A stretch of 64,000 nt of DNA, from contig JACDOE010000001.1 in the NCBI GenBank assembly GCA_017656255.1, positions 561,205 through 625,204 on the forward strand, written 5' to 3'. The number at the start of each line of letters is the position of its first letter. Position 1 is the first letter of the stretch. This document shows, in pieces, positions 7,791 through 16,134 of the stretch. The notes beneath the pieces are model-generated. The model did no database searches. It saw only the letters and a program-made list of their open reading frames with translations, and had not been told where the DNA came from. Source of the DNA: Bacillaceae bacterium (GTDB lineage: Bacteria; Bacillota; Bacilli; JACDOE01). A program made the translations under genes and the position numbers.

Positions 7791-8982
7791 TACTCTCCCA
7801 CAATTCCGATAACGAATCAGGCTCTATTTTCCAGCGGTTGTAGAAGAAATCACGTTTCACCACGATGTCCAATTCGGCTTTGAACCTTTCTCCCTGCTCT
7901 GTATAGCCATCAACTTCTACCGGTACATTGACGAAAATCAAATCGCGGATGCCTGATTGATCCGGCGTGTCCTCGGATGAATCAGGAGAATTAAACGGAT
8001 TGTCCCGGGTTCTACTTCCTCCGCCGACCTGGCGAATACTCTGAATCTGATCCGCCTGTTCAACGATGGCGGATATCTGCTCAGGACGGCTCTGGTCCAG
8101 TGTTCGTTTCAGTACATTAAAGTCCTGTTCGTTGAGAGACTGAATCATCAACGACACCAGTTCATCCGGTCCTGCTTCATAGATCTGTTGATTGAGAAGA
8201 CCTGCCGCTTTCAACACCATCATCCGGTGTCCCGGGTCAGGATAGCTGCGTCGGTGGGTAGAACTGCCGTCAAAATGAATGCAGAAATGACCGGGGAAAT
8301 GGTTGTCTCTGATTGCCCCCGCACCATGAGGCATACCGTTCATGGATGCAGCAATCTTTTTCCCTCCGATTTCCAGTAAAATGGCACGTCGTTGCCAGCT
8401 CCATTTACCATTGTAAATCTCTTTCATGGTCATGGTATCTTCCCTGGTAAGAGGCTGAACGTCAGCATGACGGCTGCCGGCACGCCGTTGAACGCGGAAA
8501 GATCGGCCTGTTTCCAGATCAATAACCGTTGCGGTTTTTTTCATGCTGAATATTTTTCGAGCTTCTTTCCAGGGAATCAGTTCGCCATAATGGCTGTCGG
8601 TGATCATCCTGACATACTGAAGCAGAATTTCTTTTAAACGGGGAGATAGCTGGTACATCATACGGTGTTGCAGATCAAACAAGTTGTGGGAATAGGAAAG
8701 AATAAATTTTCGACTGGTTTTTCCATCCATTACATTAAGATGAGCAAGAAATAATTCAGGTGTGCGGTTTACACGGACACGGGGACTTGACAGAATCTGA
8801 TCTGTCAGCCATCCGCGGTCATCAATGAACAGGCTGGAATAAAGCCTGGCGTCTTCGGATGACTTCACAACAAGTTCAAGCCCTCTGTTCCCCACTTCAT
8901 TCTCTGCGGCATTGGTATTGGATGGAAAAAACAGACCTGTTATCAGAACCAGCAAACTGATAAACGGAATCAGAGATTTCAG
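7780..8982 (-). CDS. exported protein of unknown function, probable CTG start
   Basis: About 400 residues. The longest ATG/GTG/TTG frame begins at a TTG at 8955, in the middle of a hydrophobic stretch with no ribosome site. Nine codons earlier, a CTG at 8982 follows AAAGGGG by nine bases and yields a proper signal peptide: two charged or polar residues, a long hydrophobic core and a cleavage-type site SNTNA-AEN. I therefore extend the gene to that CTG. The mature part has no family I can name; about two thirds along there is a compact motif GHFCIHFDGSSTHR with Cys, two His and Asp, which could be a catalytic or metal site. It is 77 bases downstream of yneA on the same strand. The secreted location is fairly sure, the function unknown. 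Confidence 0.65.
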   Translation of the reverse strand: MKSLIPFISLLVLITGLFFPSNTNAAENEVGNRGLELVVKSSEDARLYSSLFIDDRGWLTDQILSSPRVRVNRTPELFLAHLNVMDGKTSRKFILSYSHNLFDLQHRMMYQLSPRLKEILLQYVRMITDSHYGELIPWKEARKIFSMKKTATVIDLETGRSFRVQRRAGSRHADVQPLTREDTMTMKEIYNGKWSWQRRAILLEIGGKKIAASMNGMPHGAGAIRDNHFPGHFCIHFDGSSTHRRSYPDPGHRMMVLKAAGLLNQQIYEAGPDELVSLMIQSLNEQDFNVLKRTLDQSRPEQISAIVEQADQIQSIRQVGGGSRTRDNPFNSPDSSEDTPDQSGIRDLIFVNVPVEVDGYTEQGERFKAELDIVVKRDFFYNRWKIEPDSLSELWESIAN

Positions 8983-9059
8983 GTTGACCCGCCCCTTTCT
9001 TGAAAAGTCAATGTTAGTATGGGCGGTTCAACCGGAAAAAACTCACACAGATCGGCCGG

Positions 9060-9347
9060 TTATTTTTCTTCCAGGACAGGTACCCGCAAAACTTCACCGG
9101 GATATACCACTTTTGAATCCATCTGATTGAATTCCATGATGGCATAAATACTCTGCCTTGTGCTTGTATATGGACCAAACTCTGAAGCGATCTGCCATAA
9201 GGTATCCCCTTTTTCGACTGTGACTTCAATATATTCTACCCCGCTGAGGTCAGTTGCTTCAGCATCACCTGCCATGAGAATAGAACTGACGACAAACATG
9301 ACCAGAACCAGCCAGACACTGAACAGAATCATATGTACCCTTTTCAT
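9060..9347 (-). CDS. yneA: SOS cell-division suppressor YneA (LysM protein)
   Basis: 95 residues: an N-terminal membrane segment or uncleaved signal (residues 5-26) followed by one LysM domain beginning YIEVTVEKGDTLWQIASEFG. This is the layout of YneA, which Bacillus makes during the SOS response to delay division; LysM binds peptidoglycan outside the membrane. Two LexA boxes lie upstream, one set between the -35 and -10 elements, which strongly supports the identity. In B. subtilis yneA is divergent from lexA; here lexA is about 9.6 kb away. No yneB resolvase gene is present next to it. Confidence 0.87.
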   Translation of the reverse strand: MKRVHMILFSVWLVLVMFVVSSILMAGDAEATDLSGVEYIEVTVEKGDTLWQIASEFGPYTSTRQSIYAIMEFNQMDSKVVYPGEVLRVPVLEEK

Positions 9348-9384
9348 TTATGATCACCCCGAACATATATTCTCGTTTAACTTC

Positions 9385-9413
9385 ACTATAATACGAACAA
9401 TTGTTCGTGTCAA
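9385..9413 (-). promoter_or_regulatory. yneA promoter with LexA box between -35 and -10
   Basis: On the minus strand TTGACA (9413-9408) and TATAGT (9390-9385) are 17 bases apart. The spacer contains CGAACAATTGTTCG (9394-9407), a perfect CGAAC-N4-GTTCG SOS box. LexA bound there would block RNA polymerase directly. Confidence 0.88.
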
Positions 9414-9423
9414 CATGAAAATT

Positions 9424-9437
9424 AGAACAATTGTTCG
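9424..9437. promoter_or_regulatory. second LexA box upstream of yneA
   Basis: AGAACAATTGTTCG differs from the perfect SOS box by one outer base. It lies 30 bases (about three helical turns) upstream of the first box, so two LexA dimers could bind on the same face. Confidence 0.78.
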
Positions 9438-9448
9438 TAAAAACCGCA

Positions 9449-9477
9449 ATAAAAAATCCGCCTCTGCTCAAGGCGGA
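9449..9477 (-). terminator. terminator after ynzC
   Basis: On the minus strand CCGCCT pairs with AGGCGG around a seven-base loop, followed by ATTTTTTA. It separates ynzC from the yneA promoter region. Confidence 0.8.
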
Positions 9478-9483
9478 CCAAAA

Positions 9484-9699
9484 CTATTGCAATCTTTTAC
9501 CGGTTCGCGGGTTTACCGGATATCCTTCTTGATCGACAACCGTTATGTTATCCAATTGTGCTTTGAGTGACGTGCGAAATGCCTTTACATATTCTTCACG
9601 CAACTTTTTTTGCTCCTTCTTTTCTTCAGACGACAGACCTTCACGCTTTTGCTTTCTGGCCAGTTCATTAATACGATCAATTTTGTCCTGCGTAATCAC
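9484..9699 (-). CDS. ynzC: DUF896 protein YnzC
   Basis: 71 residues matching the DUF896/YnzC family: the helical hairpin region DRINELARKQKREGLSSEEKKEQKKLREEYV (read in parts), then FRTSLKAQLDNI and a C-terminal tail. The start is GTG at 9699 with AGAGGAG upstream. In B. subtilis ynzC is a small gene of the SOS yneA-yneB-ynzC operon; here it lies upstream of yneA on the same strand and has its own terminator, so it is transcribed apart from yneA. Biochemical role not established. Confidence 0.9.
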   Translation of the reverse strand: MITQDKIDRINELARKQKREGLSSEEKKEQKKLREEYVKAFRTSLKAQLDNITVVDQEGYPVNPRTGKRLQ

Positions 9700-9817
9700 T
9701 GAGATTAAAAACTCCTCTCTCTTGCCTTTAACATTATTTTAGCATATGTTTCTCCTGCGTTAAAGGCGTTCTGCCTTTCCCTTTAATTGCTTTTTTATTT
9801 GGCCTGATGTAACATTT

Positions 9818-9850
9818 AAATGACTTTGGTCATTTTATGAATTCGGTCAT
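9818..9850. promoter_or_regulatory. probable TetR operator
   Basis: AAATGAC-TTTG-GTCATTT (9818-9835) is a perfect palindrome, and a further GTCATTT half-site follows at about 9845. It lies directly upstream of the tetR gene, the usual place for an autoregulatory TetR operator. TGAC/GTCA arms are common for this family. Confidence 0.65.
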
Positions 9851-9872
9851 TTTTTAAGAATGAGGTGATACC

Positions 9873-10463
9873 TTGTCACTGAGACAAAAACGAAAAGAAG
9901 AACTCAAGGAACAAATCTTTCGTGAATCATTACGCTTGTTCAGAGATCAGGGATATGACAATGTAACAGTGGATCAAATCACACGTGCGTGCGGGATTGC
10001 CAAAGGAACATTTTATAATTATTTTCCGAAGAAGGAACACCTTCTTCTTCATCTTGGACTTGCTCAGATGGAGGTCTTAAATGAAAGTTTGCAAAAATAT
10101 CACAACCACTCTGATATAAAAGAGAAAATCGAGATGATTTTCGGCGACCTTTTTCAGTTGTTTGAAAATGAATGGGATCTCATGAGTCTTGCCCTGTCGG
10201 AAATATTGAGAACTAATTTGGTATCCGGAAAGGAATTCGAAAACATAAACAGCTTTCAAGATGCCCTGTCTTCCATGTTGGATGAAGCGAAGCAACAGGG
10301 CCAGATTTCGAAGGAAGCTGATTCGGATGCCATTGCTTCAACGCTGATAGGCATTTATTTTCATACGCTCTTGATTTCCCTGTCATCCAATGACAGTTCA
10401 AGGTTATCATCTGTATTTCACGATCACCTTGAAGTGGTCTGGAACGGATTTAAACCCCTATAA
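9873..10463 (+). CDS. TetR-family transcriptional repressor
   Basis: 196 residues. The first 55 form the TetR helix-turn-helix domain (FRDQGYDNVTVDQITRACGIAKGTFYNYF, read in parts); the remainder is a helical ligand-binding domain of the TetR_C type. The start is TTG at 9873, preceded by GAGGTGAT. It is followed after 33 bases by the broken flavin monooxygenase gene, which it most likely regulated. The inducer is unknown. The regulator itself is intact although its presumed target is not. Confidence 0.88.
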   Translation: MSLRQKRKEELKEQIFRESLRLFRDQGYDNVTVDQITRACGIAKGTFYNYFPKKEHLLLHLGLAQMEVLNESLQKYHNHSDIKEKIEMIFGDLFQLFENEWDLMSLALSEILRTNLVSGKEFENINSFQDALSSMLDEAKQQGQISKEADSDAIASTLIGIYFHTLLISLSSNDSSRLSSVFHDHLEVVWNGFKPL

Positions 10464-10496
10464 AAAGGGAATTTGCTGTATAAGGAGATAAAAACA

Positions 10497-11648
10497 ATGG
10501 GGAAAAAATTGATCATCATCGGTGCCGGAATAGCTGGTCTGACAACGGGAATCGCTTTGCAACGACAGGGGTTTGATGATGTCAGTATATACGAGCGTTA
10601 CCCGGAAGCAAAATCAACAGGCTCAGGTATCATTCTGGCACCGAATGCTCTAAAGGCGTTTGCCGGATTAAACCTTGACCCGGAGTTAATCCGCGCTGGC
10701 AGGTGAGTCAACAACGTTAAACTTAAAACAAGTACCGGCAGGGTCCTGTCCCATATCGAGCAAGATGTCAATCAAACAAATGACGATATCCGTGTTTTAA
10801 GCATAACACGATCAGAACTTCACCAAATACTATACAGCCATGTGCACCCTGGTACCGTAGTGACGAACAAAACGTGTATTGATTTTGAACAGGACAGTGA
10901 TGGCGTTACCGTCTATTTTGAGGACGGCACCCGGGTTCATGGTGATTATCTGATTGCGGCAGACGGGATTCATTCTGTCATTCGTAAGAAATTGCTACCT
11001 CATGTTCAACTTCGTTATTCGGGTTAAACTTGCTGGCGGGGTGTCACCTCGATTCCCGTACAGGCAAAGCCTGTTGAATTTACAGAAGTCTGGGGCGATC
11101 AAGGCCGATTCGGCAGTGTGCCTCTGGCCGAAAATCGCGTCTACTGGTATGTAACGATTTGTTCAAACCCCGGAAATCAAGAACTGGCCGGTTATCAAAC
11201 AAAAGATATCTACCAGGTGTTCAAGCATTATCATGAACCTATCCCTCATATCATTGAAGCCACCAGAGATGATCACATCCTCTGGAACGATATTTATGAT
11301 TTTAAACCGATTGATCAATATGCCTTTGGTCGAACGGTCTTAATTGGAGATGCGGCCCATGCCACCACGCCCAATATGGGACAGGGAGCCTGTCAGGGCA
11401 TCGAAGACGCTGTCATCCTGGCCAGTTGTCTGAGCCGGTCTGAACAACCGGAAGACGCCTTTAAATTCTTTCAATCCCTGAGAGTGAAAAGGGTAAAGAA
11501 AATTATCGACACCTCGTGGAATCTGGGGAAAATAGCCCATATAAAGAATCCAATCCTATCAAGATTAAGAAACAAAATCTTTCAGTGGGCACCGAAAAAG
11601 GTTTTGCAAAAACAACTGGATTTTCTATATCACGTCCATTTTGACTAG
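10497..11648 (+). pseudogene. FAD-dependent monooxygenase with two in-frame stop codons
   Basis: One continuous frame of 384 codons interrupted by TGA at 10704-10706 and TAA at 11025-11027. The three pieces together carry the class A flavoprotein hydroxylase motifs in order: GAGIAGLTTGIAL near the start, the DG motif AADGIHSVIRKKL, and the GD motif LIGDAAHATTPNMGQGACQGIEDA. No frameshift is needed, and the sequence between and after the stops is still well conserved, so the damage looks recent: a Tyr TAT to TAA change is the simplest reading for the second stop. The ATG at 10497 has AAGGAGAT in front. Relatives hydroxylate aromatic or other small molecules with NAD(P)H and O2. Sequencing error is possible but would need two substitutions. 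Confidence 0.85.
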
Positions 11649-11649
11649 A

Positions 11650-11674
11650 AAACCGGGGACCATCTCCCCGGTTT
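11650..11674. terminator. hairpin between convergent genes
   Basis: AAACCGGGG pairs perfectly with CCCCGGTTT around seven bases. It follows the monooxygenase stop on the plus strand and the biotin carrier stop on the minus strand. T-tracts on either side are short. Confidence 0.65.
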
Positions 11675-11680
11675 GCTCTC

Positions 11681-11893
11681 TTACTCCAATTCAATTAACA
11701 CATCGCCTTCATTGACAAAATCTCCTTCATTCACTTTGACTTCTTTGACAGTTCCATCCTGATCCACGGTGATGGGAATCTCCATTTTCATCGATTCAAG
11801 CACCACGACTTCCTGTCCACTTTTGACACTGTCACCGGCGGAGACGGGGACACGAAGCACAGTCCCTGCCATGTTGGATTGAATTTGCGCCAT
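11681..11893 (-). CDS. yngHB: biotin carrier protein of an acyl-CoA carboxylase (YngHB)
   Basis: 70 residues making up one biotinyl/lipoyl attachment domain. The biotinylation motif ESMKMEI holds the acceptor lysine at position 36. It supplies the biotin carrier for the separate biotin carboxylase encoded at 17049-18404, which has no such domain itself, as for YngHB and YngH in B. subtilis. It is the last gene of the leucine operon, placed after the regulator and 6.5 kb of coding sequence away from its partner subunit. Confidence 0.9.
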   Translation of the reverse strand: MAQIQSNMAGTVLRVPVSAGDSVKSGQEVVVLESMKMEIPITVDQDGTVKEVKVNEGDFVNEGDVLIELE

Positions 11894-11921
11894 AAGTCAT
11901 TCCTCCTCTTTATTTTAAAGA

Positions 11922-13352
11922 CTATGTCTCAATATCGAGTTCCTTCAGTTTGCGGTAAAATGATTTGCGGCTGATGCCGAGTAGTTTCATTGCTTCCGTT
12001 TTGTTGTACCTGGCAGCCCGGAGTGCCATGATAATCGTCTCACGTTCCACTTCCGCAACCCGGTCCTTCAATCTGGGAACCTGCTCCGGAGACGGGATGT
12101 CACAATCCTCTTGCTCCTGCTGTTGGTGATTCGCAGACAGGATGCGTTCAACCGACTGCGGATCTCTTTTGACCGCTGAAAAATAAGGCGGCAGGTGTTC
12201 AGGTTGAATGACCTCTCCGGTGCACATGACGGTACTGTATTCAACGACATTTTGCAATTCCCGGATGTTTCCCGGCCAGTCGTGGTTGTAGAAAATCTGC
12301 ATGACGTCTTCGGATATATGATAGGCCTTTCCTGTTTTTTCCTTTTGCTGCGACAAAAAGTGTTCAATTAATAAAAGCAGGTCGTCTTTTCGCTCACGCA
12401 GGGGCGGGACGAATATGGGCACCACATTGAGCCGATAATACAGATCTTCGCGGAATATCCCTTCCCTGACCATCTGTTCCAGGTTACGGTTGGTGGCGGA
12501 TATAATCCGCACGTTAACTTTGATCGGCCGGGTGCCGCCCACCCGTTCAAATTCTTTTTCCTGTATGACCCGGAGCAGCTTCGATTGCATGAGCAGACTC
12601 ATATCACCCACTTCATCAAGAAAAAGGGTCCCGTCCTGCGCCAGTTCAAATTTTCCGACTTTACCGCCTTTTCTGGCCCCGGTAAAGGCCCCTTCTTCAT
12701 ACCCGAACAACTCGCTTTCCAGCAGGTTTTCCGGGATGGCGGAACAGTTGACCCGGATCATCGGGCCCCGGCAGACATTACTGGCTGCGTGAATCGCTTT
12801 GGCGATCACTTCTTTCCCCACACCGTTTTCCCCGCGGATCATCACGTTAGTATCACTGGCCGCCGCCCGGGCGGCAAGTGTAAGAGATTCCACGAAATTA
12901 TGGTTGCGGCCGACGATCTCATCGAAGCTGTGGGGCAATTCTTTGGTTTTCTCCAGTTCTTCCTGGAGATAATGGGCCAGTCCTTCCATTCGCTGCAGGG
13001 CACGGGTCAGTTCCATCGCTTCCGTCACGTTTTTGAAAATAGCGACCGTCCCTTTAATCTCGCCGTTTTTGTAAATCGGGGTAATCGTAGAGACAATGTC
13101 CATGTTCAGACTGTCCACCCGGGTCCGTTCCTGCAGAATCGGTTTGCCGGTTTTGAGAACCGTCAGCAGGCTGGCCGTTGGTTCAATCTCGGACACTTTC
13201 CGATTCAGAATTTTATCGAGGCGAACCCCGAGAATACGGGTATAAGCAGGGTTGGCATAGACAATACGACTGGTTTCATCAGTGATGACAATTCCGTCGT
13301 GAATCGCATCCAGAGCGGAATGGATCAGGTACTCGTTATTAATTTTTTCCAT
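11922..13352 (-). CDS. PAS-domain sigma-54 activator of the leucine/isovalerate operon
   Basis: 476 residues: a PAS sensor domain (about 8-110), an AAA+ sigma-54 interaction domain (about 145-375) with Walker A GENGVGKE, the GAFTGA loop in [14 protein letters not shown] and the LFLDEVGDM Walker B, and a C-terminal Fis-type helix-turn-helix ([23 protein letters not shown] in parts). Such proteins bind upstream palindromes and remodel sigma-54 polymerase. It lies inside the operon and very likely activates the -24/-12 promoter at 18459-18474 through the palindromes at 18518-18585. PAS suggests direct sensing of a small metabolite, perhaps an acyl-CoA or acid; this is inference. Confidence 0.9.
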   Translation of the reverse strand: MEKINNEYLIHSALDAIHDGIVITDETSRIVYANPAYTRILGVRLDKILNRKVSEIEPTASLLTVLKTGKPILQERTRVDSLNMDIVSTITPIYKNGEIKGTVAIFKNVTEAMELTRALQRMEGLAHYLQEELEKTKELPHSFDEIVGRNHNFVESLTLAARAAASDTNVMIRGENGVGKEVIAKAIHAASNVCRGPMIRVNCSAIPENLLESELFGYEEGAFTGARKGGKVGKFELAQDGTLFLDEVGDMSLLMQSKLLRVIQEKEFERVGGTRPIKVNVRIISATNRNLEQMVREGIFREDLYYRLNVVPIFVPPLRERKDDLLLLIEHFLSQQKEKTGKAYHISEDVMQIFYNHDWPGNIRELQNVVEYSTVMCTGEVIQPEHLPPYFSAVKRDPQSVERILSANHQQQEQEDCDIPSPEQVPRLKDRVAEVERETIIMALRAARYNKTEAMKLLGISRKSFYRKLKELDIET

Positions 13353-13410
13353 ATTGTCCGTCTCACCTCCGCTTATGGTCCCGTTTTTTTACACAACCAT
13401 GCTGTTAAGC

Positions 13411-14553
13411 TCAACTGGCCCCGATTTCACGGGCGATGACCAGACGCTGCACTTCGGACGTTCCCTCTCCGATTTCACAGAGTTTGATATCCCGATAATG
13501 CCGTTCCACCGGATACTCTTTCATATAACCGTATCCGCCGTGAATCTGCACCGCCTGATCACAGACACGGGTGGCCATTTCTGAAGCAAATAGCTTGGCC
13601 ATGGCTGCTTCCTTTTTAAAGGGTTTGCCCTGGTCCTTGAGCCAGGCTGCTTTCAGCGTCATGTTGCGAGCGAGCTCAATGTGGGTGGCCATATCGGCCA
13701 GCTTAAACTGGATGGCCTGAAATTTGGAAATGCTCTGTCCAAACTGCCTGCGCTCTTTAGCATACTGCAAGGATGCCTCGTAGGCTGCCCGGGCGATTCC
13801 CACTGCCATGGCAGCGATACTGATCCTGCCCCCATCCAGGGTGATTAGAAATTGTTTATACCCCTCATTTAACTTTCCTAATATATTCTCCTTCGGGATG
13901 CGAACATCCTCCATAATAATTTCCGCTGTATTGGAAGCGTTTAATCCCAGTTTATCGTAAATGGTGCCGATCTTGAATCCCGGGGAGGATGTCGGAACGA
14001 TAAATGAACTGATTCCCCTGCTGCCCCGGCTTTTATCCGTAACAGCCGTGACCACGACCACCTCGGCGTATGCGGCATTGGTGATGAAGATTTTGGTTCC
14101 GTTAAGGACCCATTCGTCGCCATCTTCCACAGCTGTGGTCTGAGTGCCACCGGCATCAGAACCGGCATTGGGTTCGGTCAACCCGAAAGCCCCCATTGAT
14201 TTTCCCTGAGCCAACGGGATCAAGTACTTTTTCTTCTGTTCTTCCGTGCCGAAATAATAGAACGGGCTGCATCCCAGAGAAATGTGGGCAGCATAACTCA
14301 GCCCGGTTCCGCCACAGGCCCGGGACACTTCCTCCACAGCGATGGCGTAACTGACGGTATCCCCGCCGGAACCGCCATATTCTTCCGGAAACGGAATCCC
14401 CATCAGGCCCAGTTCCCCCATTTTATGAAAAACGTCCTGGGGGAATTCACCCGTACGATCCCGTTCCGCCGCTTTGGGCGCAATCTCTGCTTCGGCAAAC
14501 TCCCGCACCATTTTACGAATCATGTCCTGTTCCTGGGTCAATTCAAAATTCAT
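13411..14553 (-). CDS. yngJ: acyl-CoA dehydrogenase, probably isovaleryl-CoA dehydrogenase (YngJ-like)
   Basis: 380 residues with the full acyl-CoA dehydrogenase fold. Signatures: FGLTEPNAGSDAGGTQTTA for FAD/substrate binding and QIHGGYGYMKEYPVERHYRDIKLCEIGEGTSEVQ (in parts) at the C-terminus. It would oxidise isovaleryl-CoA to 3-methylcrotonyl-CoA, passing electrons to ETF. The assignment to isovaleryl-CoA rests on the adjoining carboxylase and HMG-CoA lyase genes, as with yngJ; sequence alone cannot exclude another short branched acyl-CoA. The start ATG has GGGAGGGGAT in front; 30 bases separate it from the carboxyltransferase gene. Confidence 0.9.
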   Translation of the reverse strand: MNFELTQEQDMIRKMVREFAEAEIAPKAAERDRTGEFPQDVFHKMGELGLMGIPFPEEYGGSGGDTVSYAIAVEEVSRACGGTGLSYAAHISLGCSPFYYFGTEEQKKKYLIPLAQGKSMGAFGLTEPNAGSDAGGTQTTAVEDGDEWVLNGTKIFITNAAYAEVVVVTAVTDKSRGSRGISSFIVPTSSPGFKIGTIYDKLGLNASNTAEIIMEDVRIPKENILGKLNEGYKQFLITLDGGRISIAAMAVGIARAAYEASLQYAKERRQFGQSISKFQAIQFKLADMATHIELARNMTLKAAWLKDQGKPFKKEAAMAKLFASEMATRVCDQAVQIHGGYGYMKEYPVERHYRDIKLCEIGEGTSEVQRLVIAREIGAS

Positions 14554-14583
14554 CTTTCATCCCCTCCCTCTAATGTCAGCAGA

Positions 14584-16110
14584 TTAGACCGGATAGACCG
14601 GATGCTTGCGTTCACTGAATATCATCTCTTTACTTTCATAAGCTTCCAGACGGTCCTGAAGTTCTTTTCGCAGATCCTGTGGCTGAACGATTTCGTCTAC
14701 AATCATTTCGGATGCCAGCCGGTAAATGTCAATGTCCTCCTGGTATTCCCGGCGTTTTGCCAGGATGAATTCCTGTCTTTCTTCCGGAGGAAGTTCGGCG
14801 ATTTTATTACTGTAGACGGCATTGACCGCGGCTTCTGGTCCCATGACCGCAATTTGAGCTGTCGGCAGGGCGATGCAGACATCCGGTTCAAAAGCCGGTC
14901 CGGCCATGGCATACAGTCCGGCTCCATAGGCTTTTCTGACAATAACCGAAATCTTGGGTACGGTCGCTTCCGACATCGCGGAGATAAACTTGGCACCATG
15001 CCGGATAATCCCCGCCCGCTCCACTTTGGTACCAATCATGAAGCCGGGTACGTCCGCCAGAAACAGGAGCGGAATGTTGAACGCATCACACAGGGTGATG
15101 AAGCGGGCCGCTTTGTCGGATGAATCGACGAATAACACACCGCCCTTCACTTTCGGTTGGTTGGCAATGATTCCGACCGCCCGACCGTCTATGCGAGCGA
15201 GACCGGTAATCAGTTCGGGCGCAAACAGTTTCTTGATCTCAAAAAAACTGTTCCGGTCAATGATGGCATGGATAAAATCATACATATCAAACGGCGCATT
15301 CTGATTTTCAGGGACAATCTGCTCAATCGGCGTTTCACCTTCAATCGGCCGTTGCGGGGTTGTTCTTTGCGGTTTTTCACGATAATTGGCTGGAAAATAG
15401 CTCAGATAACGGCGCGCTGTCTCGATGGCTTCTTCCTCACTGGCAGCCAGGTAATCGCCGCATCCGCTGACGGAACAGTGCATGCGTGCACCTCCCATCT
15501 CTTCCAGGGTCACCTTCTCACCGATGACCATCTCCGCCATACGCGGCGAGCCGAGATACATACTGGCGTTTTTATCGACCATAATCACGACATCGCAGAA
15601 GGCCGGGATATACGCCCCTCCGGCAGCTGAAGGCCCGAACAACAGACAGATCTGCGGCACCTGGCCGGACATTTTCACCTGATTGTAAAAGATACGTCCG
15701 GCACCGCGCCGGTTGGGAAACATCTCCACCTGGTCGGTAATGCGAGCGCCGGCGGAATCCACCAGATATAGCATGGGTACTTTCAGTTTCATGGCTGTTT
15801 CCTGTATGCGGATGATTTTTTCGACGGTGCGTGCCCCCCAGGAACCGGCTTTTACCGTGGAGTCATTGGCCATGATGCAGACCTTCTGCCCGTTGATTTT
15901 GCCGATTCCCGTAAACACGCCGTCGGCGGGAAGATCATCACGCAGACAGTTGGCAAACATACTGTCTTCCAGTTGAAAATCCTCATCGAGTAACAGTTTG
16001 AGGCGATCGCGTACGAACAGCTTGTTTTGCTGTTTCAGTTTTTCATGATATTTGGGGGCACCTCCCCTTTTGATCCGCTCTGCAATTTCCTGATAACGCT
16101 GATTGGACAT
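14584..16110 (-). CDS. yngE: methylcrotonyl-CoA carboxylase carboxyltransferase subunit (YngE-like)
   Basis: 508 residues of the crotonase-fold acyl-CoA carboxyltransferase family, covering both the N- and C-terminal carboxyltransferase halves. Seen are GGGAYIPAFCDVVIMV in the first half and the FADVPGFMIGTKVERAGIIRHGAK region in the second. It moves CO2 from carboxybiotin to an acyl-CoA; with HMG-CoA lyase next door the substrate is most likely 3-methylcrotonyl-CoA. Propionyl-CoA carboxylase beta subunits are close relatives and cannot be excluded from sequence. AAAGGAGG precedes the ATG. Confidence 0.9.
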   Translation of the reverse strand: MSNQRYQEIAERIKRGGAPKYHEKLKQQNKLFVRDRLKLLLDEDFQLEDSMFANCLRDDLPADGVFTGIGKINGQKVCIMANDSTVKAGSWGARTVEKIIRIQETAMKLKVPMLYLVDSAGARITDQVEMFPNRRGAGRIFYNQVKMSGQVPQICLLFGPSAAGGAYIPAFCDVVIMVDKNASMYLGSPRMAEMVIGEKVTLEEMGGARMHCSVSGCGDYLAASEEEAIETARRYLSYFPANYREKPQRTTPQRPIEGETPIEQIVPENQNAPFDMYDFIHAIIDRNSFFEIKKLFAPELITGLARIDGRAVGIIANQPKVKGGVLFVDSSDKAARFITLCDAFNIPLLFLADVPGFMIGTKVERAGIIRHGAKFISAMSEATVPKISVIVRKAYGAGLYAMAGPAFEPDVCIALPTAQIAVMGPEAAVNAVYSNKIAELPPEERQEFILAKRREYQEDIDIYRLASEMIVDEIVQPQDLRKELQDRLEAYESKEMIFSERKHPVYPV

Positions 16111-16134
16111 GTGTTAAAACCTCCTTTAACTCCT

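Noticed and set aside
7556-7843. 95-codon plus-strand frame over the trpS leader
   Set aside because: It lies across the T-box RNA and has no ribosome site; the T-box explains the sequence.
12585-13439. 284-codon plus-strand frame
   Set aside because: It is antisense to the sigma-54 activator gene, is rich in Phe and His as shadows of this strand are, and has no ribosome site.
14284-15123. 279-codon plus-strand frame
   Set aside because: Antisense to the acyl-CoA dehydrogenase and carboxyltransferase genes, crossing their boundary; no family features.
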